Both the position numbers and the translations under genes were made by a program. A stretch of 64,000 nt of DNA from Neobacillus mesonae (GTDB lineage: Bacteria; Bacillota; Bacilli; Paenibacillales; Paenibacillaceae): positions 1 through 64,000 of the forward strand of contig JAMBOW010000001.1 in NCBI GenBank assembly GCA_023715865.1, given 5' to 3'. Every line of letters starts with the position of its first letter. The first letter of the stretch is position 1. Shown one piece after another: positions 9,301 through 17,408 of this stretch. A model generated the notes under the pieces. That model searched no databases. It saw only the letters and a program-made list of their open reading frames with translations, and was not told the DNA's origin.

Positions 9301-11213
9301 ACAAGTATATTACGACATACTTCCGTACTACGTTTGACGTTGCCAATGCGGAGGATATGCTTGAGCTGAATGCCAGACTTGTCCGTGACGATGGTGCTGT
9401 CGTGTATTTAAACGGACGCGAAGTAATCCGCACCAATATGCCGGCAGGTGAGATAACTAATGGGACATACGCGAATGCAACAGTGAATAATGAGCGGGAT
9501 TGGAACGCTTATTCGATTGACCCTTCTTATCTAGTGGAAGGAACGAATGTGCTAGCTGTAGAGATTCACCAAGCCAATGCCAATAGCTCTGATATTGCCA
9601 TGGATTTCAGTCTTGAAGCAGTCAAGCAGTTGAGCACCCCTGACGCACCTACCAACCCTGAGGTTGATGATCAGAAGAATACCTTCGGCTGGACGCAGGT
9701 ACTAGGCTATGAGGAAGCTTCCGATTATGAGTTTAGTACTGATGGAGGTGGAAGCTGGCAAACTGCGACAGCAAATCCGCAGGTTGTTGGACCCGGAGCC
9801 TACGAGACAGGTAAAGTGCAGGTGAGGGTAAAAGCAAACGAGACCTATGGCAATGCAGCAGGAAAGGTGCTGGTGTCAACAGTGCCTTACACTTCGGATA
9901 TACTGTGGGATGTATTTGACCTTCAAGCTGAAGTTCAGCGTACAGGAAATATGGCGGTAGAAATTGAAGGTATGCTGAAAGGTGACTACGTTGACTCGGC
10001 TGTTGCGGTTATTCAGTTGATGGATGGAAATGGACAGGCTTTGGTATCCAGCGCAGTGCCGATTGATGCCGGAGATTTCGAGCTGTCACAAAAATTCAAT
10101 GTGAACAACAGCAATTATCAGGTCAATGTATACTTGGTGGATAAATATAACGGAAATATTTATGATTCAATTTGGCTGGCTGAACCCATTGTTTCCATGC
10201 CAGAGCCTGAACCTGAGCCCGAGCAGCCAGGTGAAGAAGAGCCGCTGCCAGAGCCTTTGCCGCTGCCGGAACCGGAAATTGACGTTCCGGATGAGGCGAT
10301 TGAGCCGGAACCGCCGACAGAGGATGTGAAGACGATTCAATTTGAGAATCGAAGTGCTTGGTCAACGGCAGTCAATACCTTCAATAATAATGGTTTAAAG
10401 ACCGAGAGCGGTAATAACGGCACGGTGGTAGCCAATACTTTTGACGGAGCATGGCTGGCCTATAAAAATATTGATTTCGGAGATGAAGGGGCAAATCTGA
10501 TTACAATAGAATATACTGCACCTTCAAACAGAGTTCCGAATGACGCTATGCTAGAGTTCAGGCTAGGGAGCGAGAGTGGAGAACTGGTTGGTACATTACC
10601 GCTTACCAATACAGACGGAGGATGGACCAATTATAAAGCTTCCACGGTTTATTTTACCCGGACGGTGACCGAGGAGCAGGATTTGTTTATTGTTATGAAA
10701 GGCAGCACGACAAGTACATTGCCTTATATCGGAAACTTTGACCGTTTTACATGGGGATATCAGACACTTCGAAATGATTTCTCCAAGCTGGAGCTTGAGA
10801 ATTATGATGCTTGGTCAACGGAAGTCAATTCGTATAATAATGGCCCGCTTAAAACCGAAAACGGAAAAAGCGGGAAGCAGGTTGCGAATACGTTTGACGG
10901 TGCCTGGATGGCTTATAAGGGTATGGATTTCGGAAACGATGGGGTAAGCCGGATTGCAATTGAGTATTCAAGTAATAGTGCAAATTGTGCAGCCGACTCC
11001 CGAGTGGAGATACGTCTTGGTGGTGTAGACGGTACCTTGGTTGGAACCATTTCTGTTCCTCCGACAGGAAACGGGTGGGGGACATACCGAACCGTTACTG
11101 AAGAATTAGACAATACAATTACAGGAGTTCAGGATGTCTATTTGGTCCTGAAAGGAACTAGTAGTTCAACTTATCGGTACATTGGTAATTTCGACAATGC
11201 TTCATTTGAGTAA
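6348..11213 (+). CDS. Secreted GH92 alpha-mannosidase with F5/8C and CBM6-like modules
   Basis: A 1621-residue exported enzyme, the largest gene here. Order: signal peptide (1-33), F5/8 type C (discoidin/CBM32-like) domain (about 49-187), GH92 catalytic region (204-903), beta sandwich (924-1094) and FGWT-type module (1097-1282) both homologous to those in the metallophosphatase at 670, a Pro/Glu-rich linker (1284-1325), and two tandem CBM6-like domains (1330-1470, 1483-1621). GH92 landmarks are YVDPFINT, the NEP motif (AINEPSLDAPYLFNY) and DDDAGGMSSWFV from residue 803, followed by FLIGSP. GH92 enzymes are calcium-dependent exo-alpha-mannosidases acting on N-glycans or yeast mannan. It is the third gene of the operon, 30 bp behind the SLH gene, and is followed by a strong terminator. 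The two C-terminal modules should keep it on polysaccharide. Exact linkage specificity cannot be read from the sequence. Confidence 0.92.
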   Translation: MWKKLLSVFMSIMLIYSLVEGLVTNAAVSAAAERAFSSVGMANQGTPTRNVALEAEVTSSGQCNSSEGPTFAVDGKLDTKWCDNTNATIKWLKLDLGKEYSINQWVLVNAGMNEGNSPYWNTKNFRLQQSADGMTWTDVDVVQNNAQTIVDRYLAEPITTQYVRLYISQGAHDNHVARIYELELYGVEKGEQPAYPAVNLEPIEYVDPFINTLGDNGQTNPGPKTPFGLVSLGPDSDGGAFSGYYYQDKYLKGFSHLRFNGVGCSGAGGNIMMMPQTMDFTNNSAEYKQRYDKSSEQASVGYYAVKLNSGVEVELTTSDSVGFHRYTFPENAASQSVLVDLSNSYAGMLDASLKIENSREISGMVQSKNVCGHGYYKMYYSIEFDTDFDSYTSWEGNATGQEAERSGSNSGVWLNFNSAAGKTVQAKVGLSPVSGEQAKYERDHEISGWNFEAQHEEVRDTWRDLLGKIEITDNDEENKKVFYTQLYHTFLHPNNVTSSLGTFKAGRDENTVRQTNELGEDFEYYNGWTTWDDFRKYALFSVLEPERYNNMVKSLVDLYETRGSYTQWGAGYWPSPTVRNEFNGAVILDAYSKGFRDFDAHTALQGMAVDADNFSISEGEISGKLEQAKSAYFPMKLAAMIGDGETYEKYKKLALSYKNLWNSEQVDENGDTYGFFTPNGMTVNPSDVTLVNKYAYQGNLWTYRWSASQDIPGLAELMGGKAEMARQLQDFFKRNEYMAINEPSLDAPYLFNYLGYPYLTQHYVRQYTTEEVTQKYHNHGLYAHPLKSRVYRADPEGYLPSMDDDAGGMSSWFVYSAMGIYPGNPGDVNFLIGSPIFSEVKLNLDGGKVFTIKADNVSSENRFIQSAKLNGNEFDQSWIRYEDIMAGGTLSFEMGSEPNTAWGATSASAPPMTNYGETIDNSLARDTLIQAGSAWKYYDKGESPGGGWTTASFNDSSWETGNAPLGYDNTGYVKKVVSYGPDGNNKYITTYFRTTFDVANAEDMLELNARLVRDDGAVVYLNGREVIRTNMPAGEITNGTYANATVNNERDWNAYSIDPSYLVEGTNVLAVEIHQANANSSDIAMDFSLEAVKQLSTPDAPTNPEVDDQKNTFGWTQVLGYEEASDYEFSTDGGGSWQTATANPQVVGPGAYETGKVQVRVKANETYGNAAGKVLVSTVPYTSDILWDVFDLQAEVQRTGNMAVEIEGMLKGDYVDSAVAVIQLMDGNGQALVSSAVPIDAGDFELSQKFNVNNSNYQVNVYLVDKYNGNIYDSIWLAEPIVSMPEPEPEPEQPGEEEPLPEPLPLPEPEIDVPDEAIEPEPPTEDVKTIQFENRSAWSTAVNTFNNNGLKTESGNNGTVVANTFDGAWLAYKNIDFGDEGANLITIEYTAPSNRVPNDAMLEFRLGSESGELVGTLPLTNTDGGWTNYKASTVYFTRTVTEEQDLFIVMKGSTTSTLPYIGNFDRFTWGYQTLRNDFSKLELENYDAWSTEVNSYNNGPLKTENGKSGKQVANTFDGAWMAYKGMDFGNDGVSRIAIEYSSNSANCAADSRVEIRLGGVDGTLVGTISVPPTGNGWGTYRTVTEELDNTITGVQDVYLVLKGTSSSTYRYIGNFDNASFE

Positions 11214-11255
11214 GAGCAGCTTTTATATTGGAATTAAAAAATGATTGTGATATGA

Positions 11256-11297
11256 AAAAGACATTCCCAAGGGTGATACGACTTGGGAATGTCTTTT
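11256..11297 (+). terminator. Terminator of the phosphatase-SLH-GH92 operon
   Basis: AAAAAGACATTCCCAAG pairs perfectly with CTTGGGAATGTCTTTTT around a nine-base loop. Confidence 0.95.
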
Positions 11298-11666
11298 TAT
11301 TTATGCTGCTTAATTAATCAATTGATCTTAAAGCAGCAGGACGAGTTAAAGCATCGACACCATTCATATGTTCATTTACAGAAAAAATGTGTCAATTAAC
11401 ACAGCATTATCAATTATTTTATGATTTGTGATAAACAAACGGAGAACTTCTGCCGATGAAACTATGTGGATATGATTCTTTTCCAAGAAAAACATGATTA
11501 TTTTCGTGGAAATAACAGCTGAAACCAAAGCAGATTCATCAAAATATTAAATCTTTAAATCGAAACGATAAGGGGGTGGTGCAATGCAGTGATGAGATGG
11601 TGAGGGTGGTTCGTAAGGGCTATACTTATCGCACCGAAGAGAAAATGCACATTAGTAGAAGAGAGA
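11298..11666. other. Intergenic region upstream of the chemoreceptor
   Basis: About 370 AT-rich bases without a credible gene. AACGATAA at 11564-11571 resembles the -10 of motility sigma-D promoters (GCCGATAA) and would fit a chemoreceptor, but no TAAA -35 lies at the right distance, so this is only a weak candidate. The sequence from about 11572 is GA-rich and is the likely 5' leader. Confidence 0.4.
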
Positions 11667-13268
11667 GTGGATATTTTGAAATGGTTTTATAACCTTAAGA
11701 CTTCAGTTAAATTGATCTCTGCATTTACATTGATCGCTATTCTGTTAGTGATGGTGGGTATTATGGGCTTGATCAATATGGGGAAGCTCAATTCATCAAT
11801 TGAAGAAATGTATGAGCAGCGCCTCTTACCAGTTAGGGATATAGCAAACACACAAGTCTTATACCAACGAATTCGTGTGAATATACGCGATATGGTATTT
11901 GTTGCGACAACACCAGAGCGCAACAAGGAATTCGAAGATGATATTCATAATCTTGAATCTGAGTTTCTTAGCTCCATTGATGATTATGAACAGAGATCTC
12001 TTTCACCTGATGAAAAGGTGTTGATACAGGAAATTAACCAGGCATGGGTGGATTATAAATCATATCTAGATACAGCTATCAGTTATGGTACGAGAAATGA
12101 TGCTGAATCTTATCTGGTACTTGCTCCAGACTTCAAAACTTCGGGTGATCATCTTCAGACCAAACTGCAAGAACTCATTGATTACAACCTGAATTCTGCT
12201 GAAGCCTCCAATGTAGAAGCTGCAGAATTGTACATCTCTTCTCGAGTATCAACAACGATCATCATTCTAGTTGCTCTTGCAGCGAGTATTGGACTAGGTT
12301 ATTTAATAACCCAATTGATTACCAGACCTCTTAGACGTACTGTTGCTTTAGTAGGAAATGTTTCCAAAGGTGATTTAAGTGAAACCTTGGATATAGATAC
12401 ACAGGATGAAGTTGGAGATCTGGCCCGGTCGATCAATGAAATGGTTGAAAGTTTGAGATCGATAGTGGGAACAATTCTTGTATCTGCCGAAACTGTGTCT
12501 TCCTCGGCGCAGGAAATCTCAGCAACGACTGAGCAAATCGCCAGCGGAAGTACCAGTCAAGCCAATGATACTCAAATAATGAACGAATTATTTAAGGAGC
12601 TGTCTCACGCTATTAACTCTGTGGCGAAGAGCGCAGAGGAAGCAGCAGAGCTGTCTAGCGAAATGTTGTCCACTGCAGAAGAAGGCAGTAATGTCGTCCA
12701 GTCTTCGATTGAAGGTATGACCGAGGTAAGAGAGCAGATGTCATTACTGGAAGAAGACTCAAATAAAATCGGAGACATCATTCAGGTGATTGACGGAATT
12801 TCGGCACAGACTAACCTGCTTGCGCTTAATGCAGCGATTGAGGCTGCCAGAGCAGGAGTGCAGGGCAGAGGATTTGCAGTTGTTGCAGATGAGGTACGGA
12901 AACTTGCTGAGCGAAGCAGTGAAGCGACAAAGCAAATATCAGAAATCATTAAAGGGATGCAGTTAAATACTGCACGAAGTGTAGAGGTTGTGAATAGAGG
13001 AGTTGAGTCGACCCGTCAAACCGGTGAAGCCTTTAGTTCCATTACTTCCCTGGTCAACCGGTCTGCATCGAACGTGACTGAAATTGCTGCAGCAAGTGAA
13101 CAACAAGCAGCACAGTCGAGCGAAGTATTGGTTTCTATTGAGAACATCGCTTCATCAAGCCAAGAAGCTGCAGCGGCGTCAGAGCAAACTGCAGCAACCT
13201 CTCAATCTCTTTCAAGTTTGGCTGAAGATTTGAATACGGCTGTCTCTGTGTTTAAAGTTAAATATTAG
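11667..13268 (+). CDS. Methyl-accepting chemotaxis protein
   Basis: A transmembrane chemoreceptor of 533 residues. TM1 lies at about 13-34, then a four-helix-bundle ligand domain (35-190), TM2 (about 194-215), HAMP (216-268) and a cytoplasmic MCP signalling domain (about 290-530). The hairpin tip that contacts CheA/CheW is recognisable ([17 protein letters not shown], then [16 protein letters not shown]). The GTG at 11667 lacks a strong ribosome binding site. A TTG at 11676 ([10 protein letters not shown]) is an alternative that matches how many of these receptors begin. It stands alone between two terminators. The ligand is unknown, but its position behind the glycan-degradation operon makes a sugar plausible. 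Confidence 0.93.
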   Translation: MDILKWFYNLKTSVKLISAFTLIAILLVMVGIMGLINMGKLNSSIEEMYEQRLLPVRDIANTQVLYQRIRVNIRDMVFVATTPERNKEFEDDIHNLESEFLSSIDDYEQRSLSPDEKVLIQEINQAWVDYKSYLDTAISYGTRNDAESYLVLAPDFKTSGDHLQTKLQELIDYNLNSAEASNVEAAELYISSRVSTTIIILVALAASIGLGYLITQLITRPLRRTVALVGNVSKGDLSETLDIDTQDEVGDLARSINEMVESLRSIVGTILVSAETVSSSAQEISATTEQIASGSTSQANDTQIMNELFKELSHAINSVAKSAEEAAELSSEMLSTAEEGSNVVQSSIEGMTEVREQMSLLEEDSNKIGDIIQVIDGISAQTNLLALNAAIEAARAGVQGRGFAVVADEVRKLAERSSEATKQISEIIKGMQLNTARSVEVVNRGVESTRQTGEAFSSITSLVNRSASNVTEIAAASEQQAAQSSEVLVSIENIASSSQEAAAASEQTAATSQSLSSLAEDLNTAVSVFKVKY

Positions 13269-13290
13269 AGCTGAATAGAGGTACAAGAAT

Positions 13291-13327
13291 CAGGCAGCCG
13301 TTAACTTACGGCAGCCTGTTATATTTT
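13291..13327 (+). terminator. Terminator of the chemoreceptor gene
   Basis: CAGGCAGCCGT pairs with ACGGCAGCCTG (one mismatch) across a short loop and is followed by TTATATTTTT. Confidence 0.8.
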
Positions 13328-13395
13328 TCACAAGTATACGGAGAAGGTCGAGTCGTGCATTAGTCACCGTATCGTTTTTTTTACCGCCTAACTGA

Positions 13396-13842
13396 TTAAT
13401 ATTCCTTCCGTCTGCGAAACAAACGGACGACAGCATAAATAATGATTATCCAAAAAACAAGACTGAGTAGTGAAAGAAAAGGAACTCCATGTGAAAAACC
13501 GGCAAACGGGTTAAACAGTGATCCCAGGATAGTTCCTAATGCTAATCCACCGAACATTCCGCCAAAAAAACCTCCGAATCCCGTTCGAGTTGCAGGGGTC
13601 GTTCTAGGTTGGTTTGGATTACGTACGTTCTGATCCTGTCTGGTCGGATTTGTACGATTAGGGGAGCCGATCCCCGGATTATAGCTTCGTCTCGGCGAAC
13701 GGAAAGATCCGCGTCTATAGGTTTTTATAGAGTCTTCTTGTTCCTCTTGTCCTTTATTTACATACGGTTCGCTGTATAACTCCGCCGTCGACAATTCAAA
13801 TAACATAGGAAACATCAAGAGCAGCACTAATAATGTTTTCAT
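13396..13842 (-). CDS. Small glycine-rich exported or membrane protein of unknown function
   Basis: A protein of 148 residues starting at the ATG at 13842, which has GGAGGTGAG ten bases upstream; the longer open frame to 13893 lacks such a site. The N-terminus (MKTLLVLLLMFPMLFEL) is a signal peptide or membrane anchor. An Arg/Asn/Pro-rich hydrophilic stretch (about 45-85) follows, then a Gly/Phe-rich hydrophobic segment (GFGGFFGGMFGGLALG) and a C-terminal transmembrane helix ending in RLFRRRKEY. The Gly-rich segment before a membrane helix resembles Tim44-like bacterial proteins, but the Tim44 domain itself is absent. I do not recognise a function. It stands alone, convergent with the chemoreceptor gene. 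Confidence 0.75.
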   Translation of the reverse strand: MKTLLVLLLMFPMLFELSTAELYSEPYVNKGQEEQEDSIKTYRRGSFRSPRRSYNPGIGSPNRTNPTRQDQNVRNPNQPRTTPATRTGFGGFFGGMFGGLALGTILGSLFNPFAGFSHGVPFLSLLSLVFWIIIIYAVVRLFRRRKEY

Positions 13843-14016
13843 TTTCCTTGTTCTCACCTCCACCTGTAGTGTGCCCTGACCAATAAAGACCATGCAGACG
13901 CTGAGTGAGAAACAGTTTTTCTTTTTAGCAGGAGATATTATAAAATTCTATTTAAATAGACAAAAACAGAGGAGGAAACAGTCAGGGTGGTCTACGATCT
14001 AAGAGGTGAAGCAAAT

Positions 14017-14505
14017 ATGTCATCAATTGTAGGAATGTTATATTCTGCTGTGAAAGAGAATAACTTACGACTTCAGCGAATTACAGAAGGCATGTCCCAA
14101 GAAGAAGTCGATTATAAGGGTCCGAATAATAACTTTAACAGTACTGCCCAGTTAATAAAACATTTGATGTATGTAGATCTAAACTGGGTTTATAGAATGA
14201 AGGAGCAATCACTTCCCCCTATTTTAATAGATCAATTCGGACCCATGATCGATGCTAATAATAAGCTTCCAATAGTCTCAGGCAAGTCTTTGGACACACT
14301 TATGTCCAGCTATGACTATGTATTAAGCATGTTGAAAGAGACATGTATACTATTACAAGAAGAAGATCTAGAAAAAGTAGTGTCTTTCGGTCATGAAAAT
14401 GAAAAGCAAGCAACGATTCGCTGGGGGCTATGGCATATGGCTGACCATAGCCGTTATCATCAGGCTCATATTAATCTGCTTAGAAAGTGGTATCATGAAA
14501 AATAA
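14017..14505 (+). CDS. DinB-like four-helix-bundle protein
   Basis: A 162-residue protein of the DinB/YfiT-like fold, a family of metal-binding four-helix bundles that includes some thiol-dependent transferases; most members have no assigned activity. The likely metal histidines are in LIKHLMYVD and in the C-terminal MADHSRYHQAH. The ATG at 14017 has AGAGGTGAAG seven bases upstream. A GTG at 13987 behind GGAGG would add ten residues and cannot be excluded. A single-gene unit with its own terminator. Confidence 0.8.
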   Translation: MSSIVGMLYSAVKENNLRLQRITEGMSQEEVDYKGPNNNFNSTAQLIKHLMYVDLNWVYRMKEQSLPPILIDQFGPMIDANNKLPIVSGKSLDTLMSSYDYVLSMLKETCILLQEEDLEKVVSFGHENEKQATIRWGLWHMADHSRYHQAHINLLRKWYHEK

Positions 14506-14523
14506 TCATTATTATGCTCGATC

Positions 14524-14567
14524 AGCAGTCTGCTCTTTTTGTAAAGAGAGGCTGCTTCTTTATTTTT
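14524..14567 (+). terminator. Probable terminator of the DinB-like gene
   Basis: AGCAG...CTCTTT pairs with AAAGAG...CTGCT with an internal bulge, followed by TCTTTATTTTT. Confidence 0.65.
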
Positions 14568-14666
14568 ATGGGCATTTTTACATAAAGTAAATTATGGATG
14601 GAAAGAATGAAACAAGTAACAATTCTGCATGAACCCATATACGCCGGGGGGAGAAGATCAAAGAAA

Positions 14667-15761
14667 ATGAATCGAAACCAGATCAGCTCAGGGCAAATGA
14701 TATCATTGATGCTTTTGTTTGAGATAGCAGTTGCAGCCGTCCTTAATCTCGGATTAGCAGCCGGAAGAGACGCATGGCTGGCCTCTTTGATTAGTACTCT
14801 TTTAGGGGCATGCTTGTTCTGGGTTTATACCTCCATATCCAAACCTTTTCCTACTCTTCCCCTGACGGCAATCAGCCGTAAACTGCTTGGAAAATATATT
14901 GGAAATGCAGTGGGCTTGCTGTACGTTATCTATTTTATGTACATAGGGTCCCGCAACCTCCGGGACGGAGCAAACCTTGTTAACATGATATTGCTGGAGG
15001 ATACACCTCTTGTTGTCATTATATTTTTGATGATTGCATGTGTGGCTTATGTAACATACTTAGGATTTGAGGTACTGGCACGTACCGGTGTTTTCCTGAC
15101 GGCGTTCCTGGTAGTTATGATCTTGGTTACAGATATTTTGTTGTTTACTTCTGATTCCATTCATGTAGATTACGTGCTGCCTGTTCTTGAAAATGGGATA
15201 GGTGATATATGGAAGGCAATTAGTACGGATACGCTTATTGTCCCGTTTGGAGAGATGATTGTTTTCCTAATGCTGTTACCTTATATGAGAAGGCCTGAAA
15301 AAGGCGGGTATATCGGTGTCATTGCTGTTTTGATCGGAGGACTGCTAATCGCACAGACGATGTTTGTGAATATTGCTTCGCTAGGACTGAACATAGCAAG
15401 CAGGTCACCTTTTCCTATATTAAGTACCATTAGTACAATACAAATCTCGGATTTTATACAGCGTATGGATATTCTTGTCGTTATGACTATGATCATTGGC
15501 AACTTCTATAGGATTGCTCTTTATTTCTCAGCAGTACTAATTGGAGCCTCCGATATTTTTAATATTCCGTACCGAAAACTGGTTATTCCATTGTCTTTTA
15601 TATTTCTGTTATGGTCCATTGGTATGGCGAGAAATTTTATCTATCAGATTGAGTTCGGGATCCTTGCTTTTTATAGCGTACATCCTATATTTCTCTTCTT
15701 CTTTCCTGGCTTACTGCTTACTGCCGGTTGGCTATATAAGAGAAGACAGAGTGAAATGTAA
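14667..15761 (+). CDS. GerAB-type endospore germination permease
   Basis: An integral membrane protein of 364 residues with about ten transmembrane helices, belonging to the APC-superfamily spore germination permeases (GerAB/GerKB). Its start region (MNRNQISSGQMISLML) and the pattern of hydrophobic segments fit the family. The ATG at 14667 is chosen because GGGGGGAGAAG lies about ten bases upstream; the open frame to 14598 would add 23 polar residues. GerAB proteins form germinant receptors in the spore inner membrane with GerAA and GerAC, but neither partner gene is present here, so this is an orphan B subunit. A terminator follows at once. Confidence 0.88.
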   Translation: MNRNQISSGQMISLMLLFEIAVAAVLNLGLAAGRDAWLASLISTLLGACLFWVYTSISKPFPTLPLTAISRKLLGKYIGNAVGLLYVIYFMYIGSRNLRDGANLVNMILLEDTPLVVIIFLMIACVAYVTYLGFEVLARTGVFLTAFLVVMILVTDILLFTSDSIHVDYVLPVLENGIGDIWKAISTDTLIVPFGEMIVFLMLLPYMRRPEKGGYIGVIAVLIGGLLIAQTMFVNIASLGLNIASRSPFPILSTISTIQISDFIQRMDILVVMTMIIGNFYRIALYFSAVLIGASDIFNIPYRKLVIPLSFIFLLWSIGMARNFIYQIEFGILAFYSVHPIFLFFFPGLLLTAGWLYKRRQSEM

Positions 15762-15766
15762 AGATC

Positions 15767-15794
15767 GGCAGCCATCGTGGGCTGCCTTTTTTTT
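15767..15794 (+). terminator. Terminator of the GerAB-like gene
   Basis: GGCAGCC / GGCTGCC with a six-base loop, followed by eight T. Confidence 0.93.
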
Positions 15795-16000
15795 GTTCAA
15801 TTAGAAGCGGATAAAATTCTTATAACTCTTTTCTCCCGGCTCCCTAATATTGGAGTATGTTAAAGTATTGGATATCGGAGGGATGCGTATTCATGTTGAG
15901 TTAAAGTATCTGTTCTAAGTATGCCATGGATATTGTACTGACAGAAGCAGCTGCTGTATGAGGAAAGAAACTCTAAATGAAGAGGAGCCGGGAGATAAAA

Positions 16001-16648
16001 ATGATCAATACAATTGGGGTACTGGGCGTTGTACACGAGGAAGAGCTTCGAAACAGATATAATCTTACGCTGAAGCTAATAGAAGAGTTGATCCTTGAAT
16101 TTAACCCCGATGTTATATGCGGTGAAGTGCTTCCCGAGAGCTGGGAAAAATACAAAGCAGACCCAACGAATCGAGGCTACTGGGGGGAGCCGCCGAGTGA
16201 ATATTGGAATTTGATATTCCCTTTGTGTGAGGAAAGGAGCTACAAATTTGTTCCCATAGATTGGGTGGAGCTCGATGTGTGGTTGGATTTTGATCCTTTT
16301 AAGCATTACGAACCATCTCAGCAGGAACGTTTAAATAAAGAGCTGGAGGATTGGTGGCAGAAACAGCTTGCTGCATCTGAAAGCAGTGCCTTGCCTTTTA
16401 ATTCGGTAGCATTTGATACGATAACGAAACAAAAGTATGAATGGTTAAAGCAAATTGATCCCATTTCACATGCAGTTCGGTGGGACTGTAGACATCATAT
16501 CATGATTCAACGCATAAAAAATGCCATTCGAGAGCATCCGGGACAGCGCATATTGTGCATTACAGGAGCTGACCATAACCACGCGCTTTATGAAGGGCTT
16601 GTTACGGAGAAAGATCTCGAACTGATTTATCCGCTTAACAAAGGATAG
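16001..16648 (+). CDS. TraB/ChaN-like (Tiki/EreA superfamily) putative hydrolase
   Basis: A 215-residue soluble protein with no signal peptide or membrane segment. It shows the pattern of the TraB/GumN/ChaN group: GVLGVVHEEE near the N-terminus, NPDVICGEV in the middle and ITGADHNHALYEGL at the C-terminus, where the second half of the putative metal or catalytic centre usually sits. These motifs are recognised by eye and the assignment is moderate. The ATG at 16001 follows CGGGAGATAAAA; the upstream in-frame ATG at 15977 has a poorer site. It is a lone gene between terminators. Substrate unknown. Confidence 0.6.
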   Translation: MINTIGVLGVVHEEELRNRYNLTLKLIEELILEFNPDVICGEVLPESWEKYKADPTNRGYWGEPPSEYWNLIFPLCEERSYKFVPIDWVELDVWLDFDPFKHYEPSQQERLNKELEDWWQKQLAASESSALPFNSVAFDTITKQKYEWLKQIDPISHAVRWDCRHHIMIQRIKNAIREHPGQRILCITGADHNHALYEGLVTEKDLELIYPLNKG

Positions 16649-16657
16649 ATGAATTAC

Positions 16658-16707
16658 AAAAAAGAGCACGCTGCTGTCACAGACAGATACGCCGCATGCT
16701 CTTTTTT
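16658..16707. terminator. Bidirectional terminator between convergent genes
   Basis: AAAAAAGAGCA at the left pairs with TGCTCTTTTTT at the right around a partly paired loop. A-run and T-run flanks allow it to serve both the gene ending at 16648 (+) and that ending at 16719 (-). Confidence 0.85.
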
Positions 16708-16718
16708 ATTTGCTACAG

Positions 16719-17174
16719 CTAAGTTTTTCTTACTGGTACACAAATTTCGCATTCGTGGTTACTAATCATATAGCCGGAGTACCTTTCCACCATAGGTCTG
16801 TTGTCGATCGAATGCCCGCTGTGTACTAAAGTTGGAATAATCTTAACCCATGCTTCTTCAATAGCTTCTGCAGTATGTGGGATTTGAAAGGCAGCATATA
16901 CTCCCCCTGAAAATTCACTAGTTTGGATAGAGTCGTCCATTTGCGCATCAGCTGGAATTACAATACCAGCATCGTATCTGCAGTGCTCAGGAAGGGTTGT
17001 TTCTGGGTTGTCCTGCAGAATTCCGAGTATTATTGCTGACTCTGTAAGCAGTTTGCTTTCAGCAGCCCATTTCTTCAGTTGTCCCATGACTTGGACATTG
17101 TCAGGACCATACGGACCAACTTTTCTTACATAAGCAATGCGATAATTGGGAATCGTTTCGATATTGAAATCCAT
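16719..17174 (-). CDS. GyrI-like (AraC effector-binding) small-molecule-binding protein
   Basis: A 151-residue single-domain protein of the GyrI-like/BmrR effector-binding fold. Typical features are the opening NIETIPNYRIAYVRKVGPYG, the central YDAGIVIP strand and the GGVYAAFQIPHT strand. The family binds amphipathic small molecules; stand-alone members are effector sinks, drug-binding proteins or gyrase inhibitors. Some carry a Glu at the pocket that gives hydrolase activity, but I cannot assign that here. It is a monocistronic gene convergent with the TraB-like gene. Confidence 0.85.
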   Translation of the reverse strand: MDFNIETIPNYRIAYVRKVGPYGPDNVQVMGQLKKWAAESKLLTESAIILGILQDNPETTLPEHCRYDAGIVIPADAQMDDSIQTSEFSGGVYAAFQIPHTAEAIEEAWVKIIPTLVHSGHSIDNRPMVERYSGYMISNHECEICVPVRKT

Positions 17175-17408
17175 ACTTTACCTTCTTCCCTTCGTTATCT
17201 ATTTTTTTCATCTAGATGCTAACATGGTATAAAATAATATGCATAAGTTTTTTGAGTGGGTATACCTTGACATCGAATGTAGGTTTTAATAATGTTACTT
17301 TAAGCAGAGTAATCTATGTCATAGCCGGGTTGCTGAGCATATGTTTCAATATTCTTGGTTAATTCAAATTCAACACTTAAAACTAATTTAAAGAGGCGGA
17401 GAGTAACG

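Noticed and set aside
11325-11378. Short minus-strand frame ending in ALTRPAALRSID
   Set aside because: Only 17 codons from an ATG, with no upstream ribosome binding site; possibly a gene remnant but not supportable.
11564-11571. Sigma-D-like -10 (AACGATAA) before the chemoreceptor
   Set aside because: No TAAA element lies at the required distance, so it was not called as a promoter.
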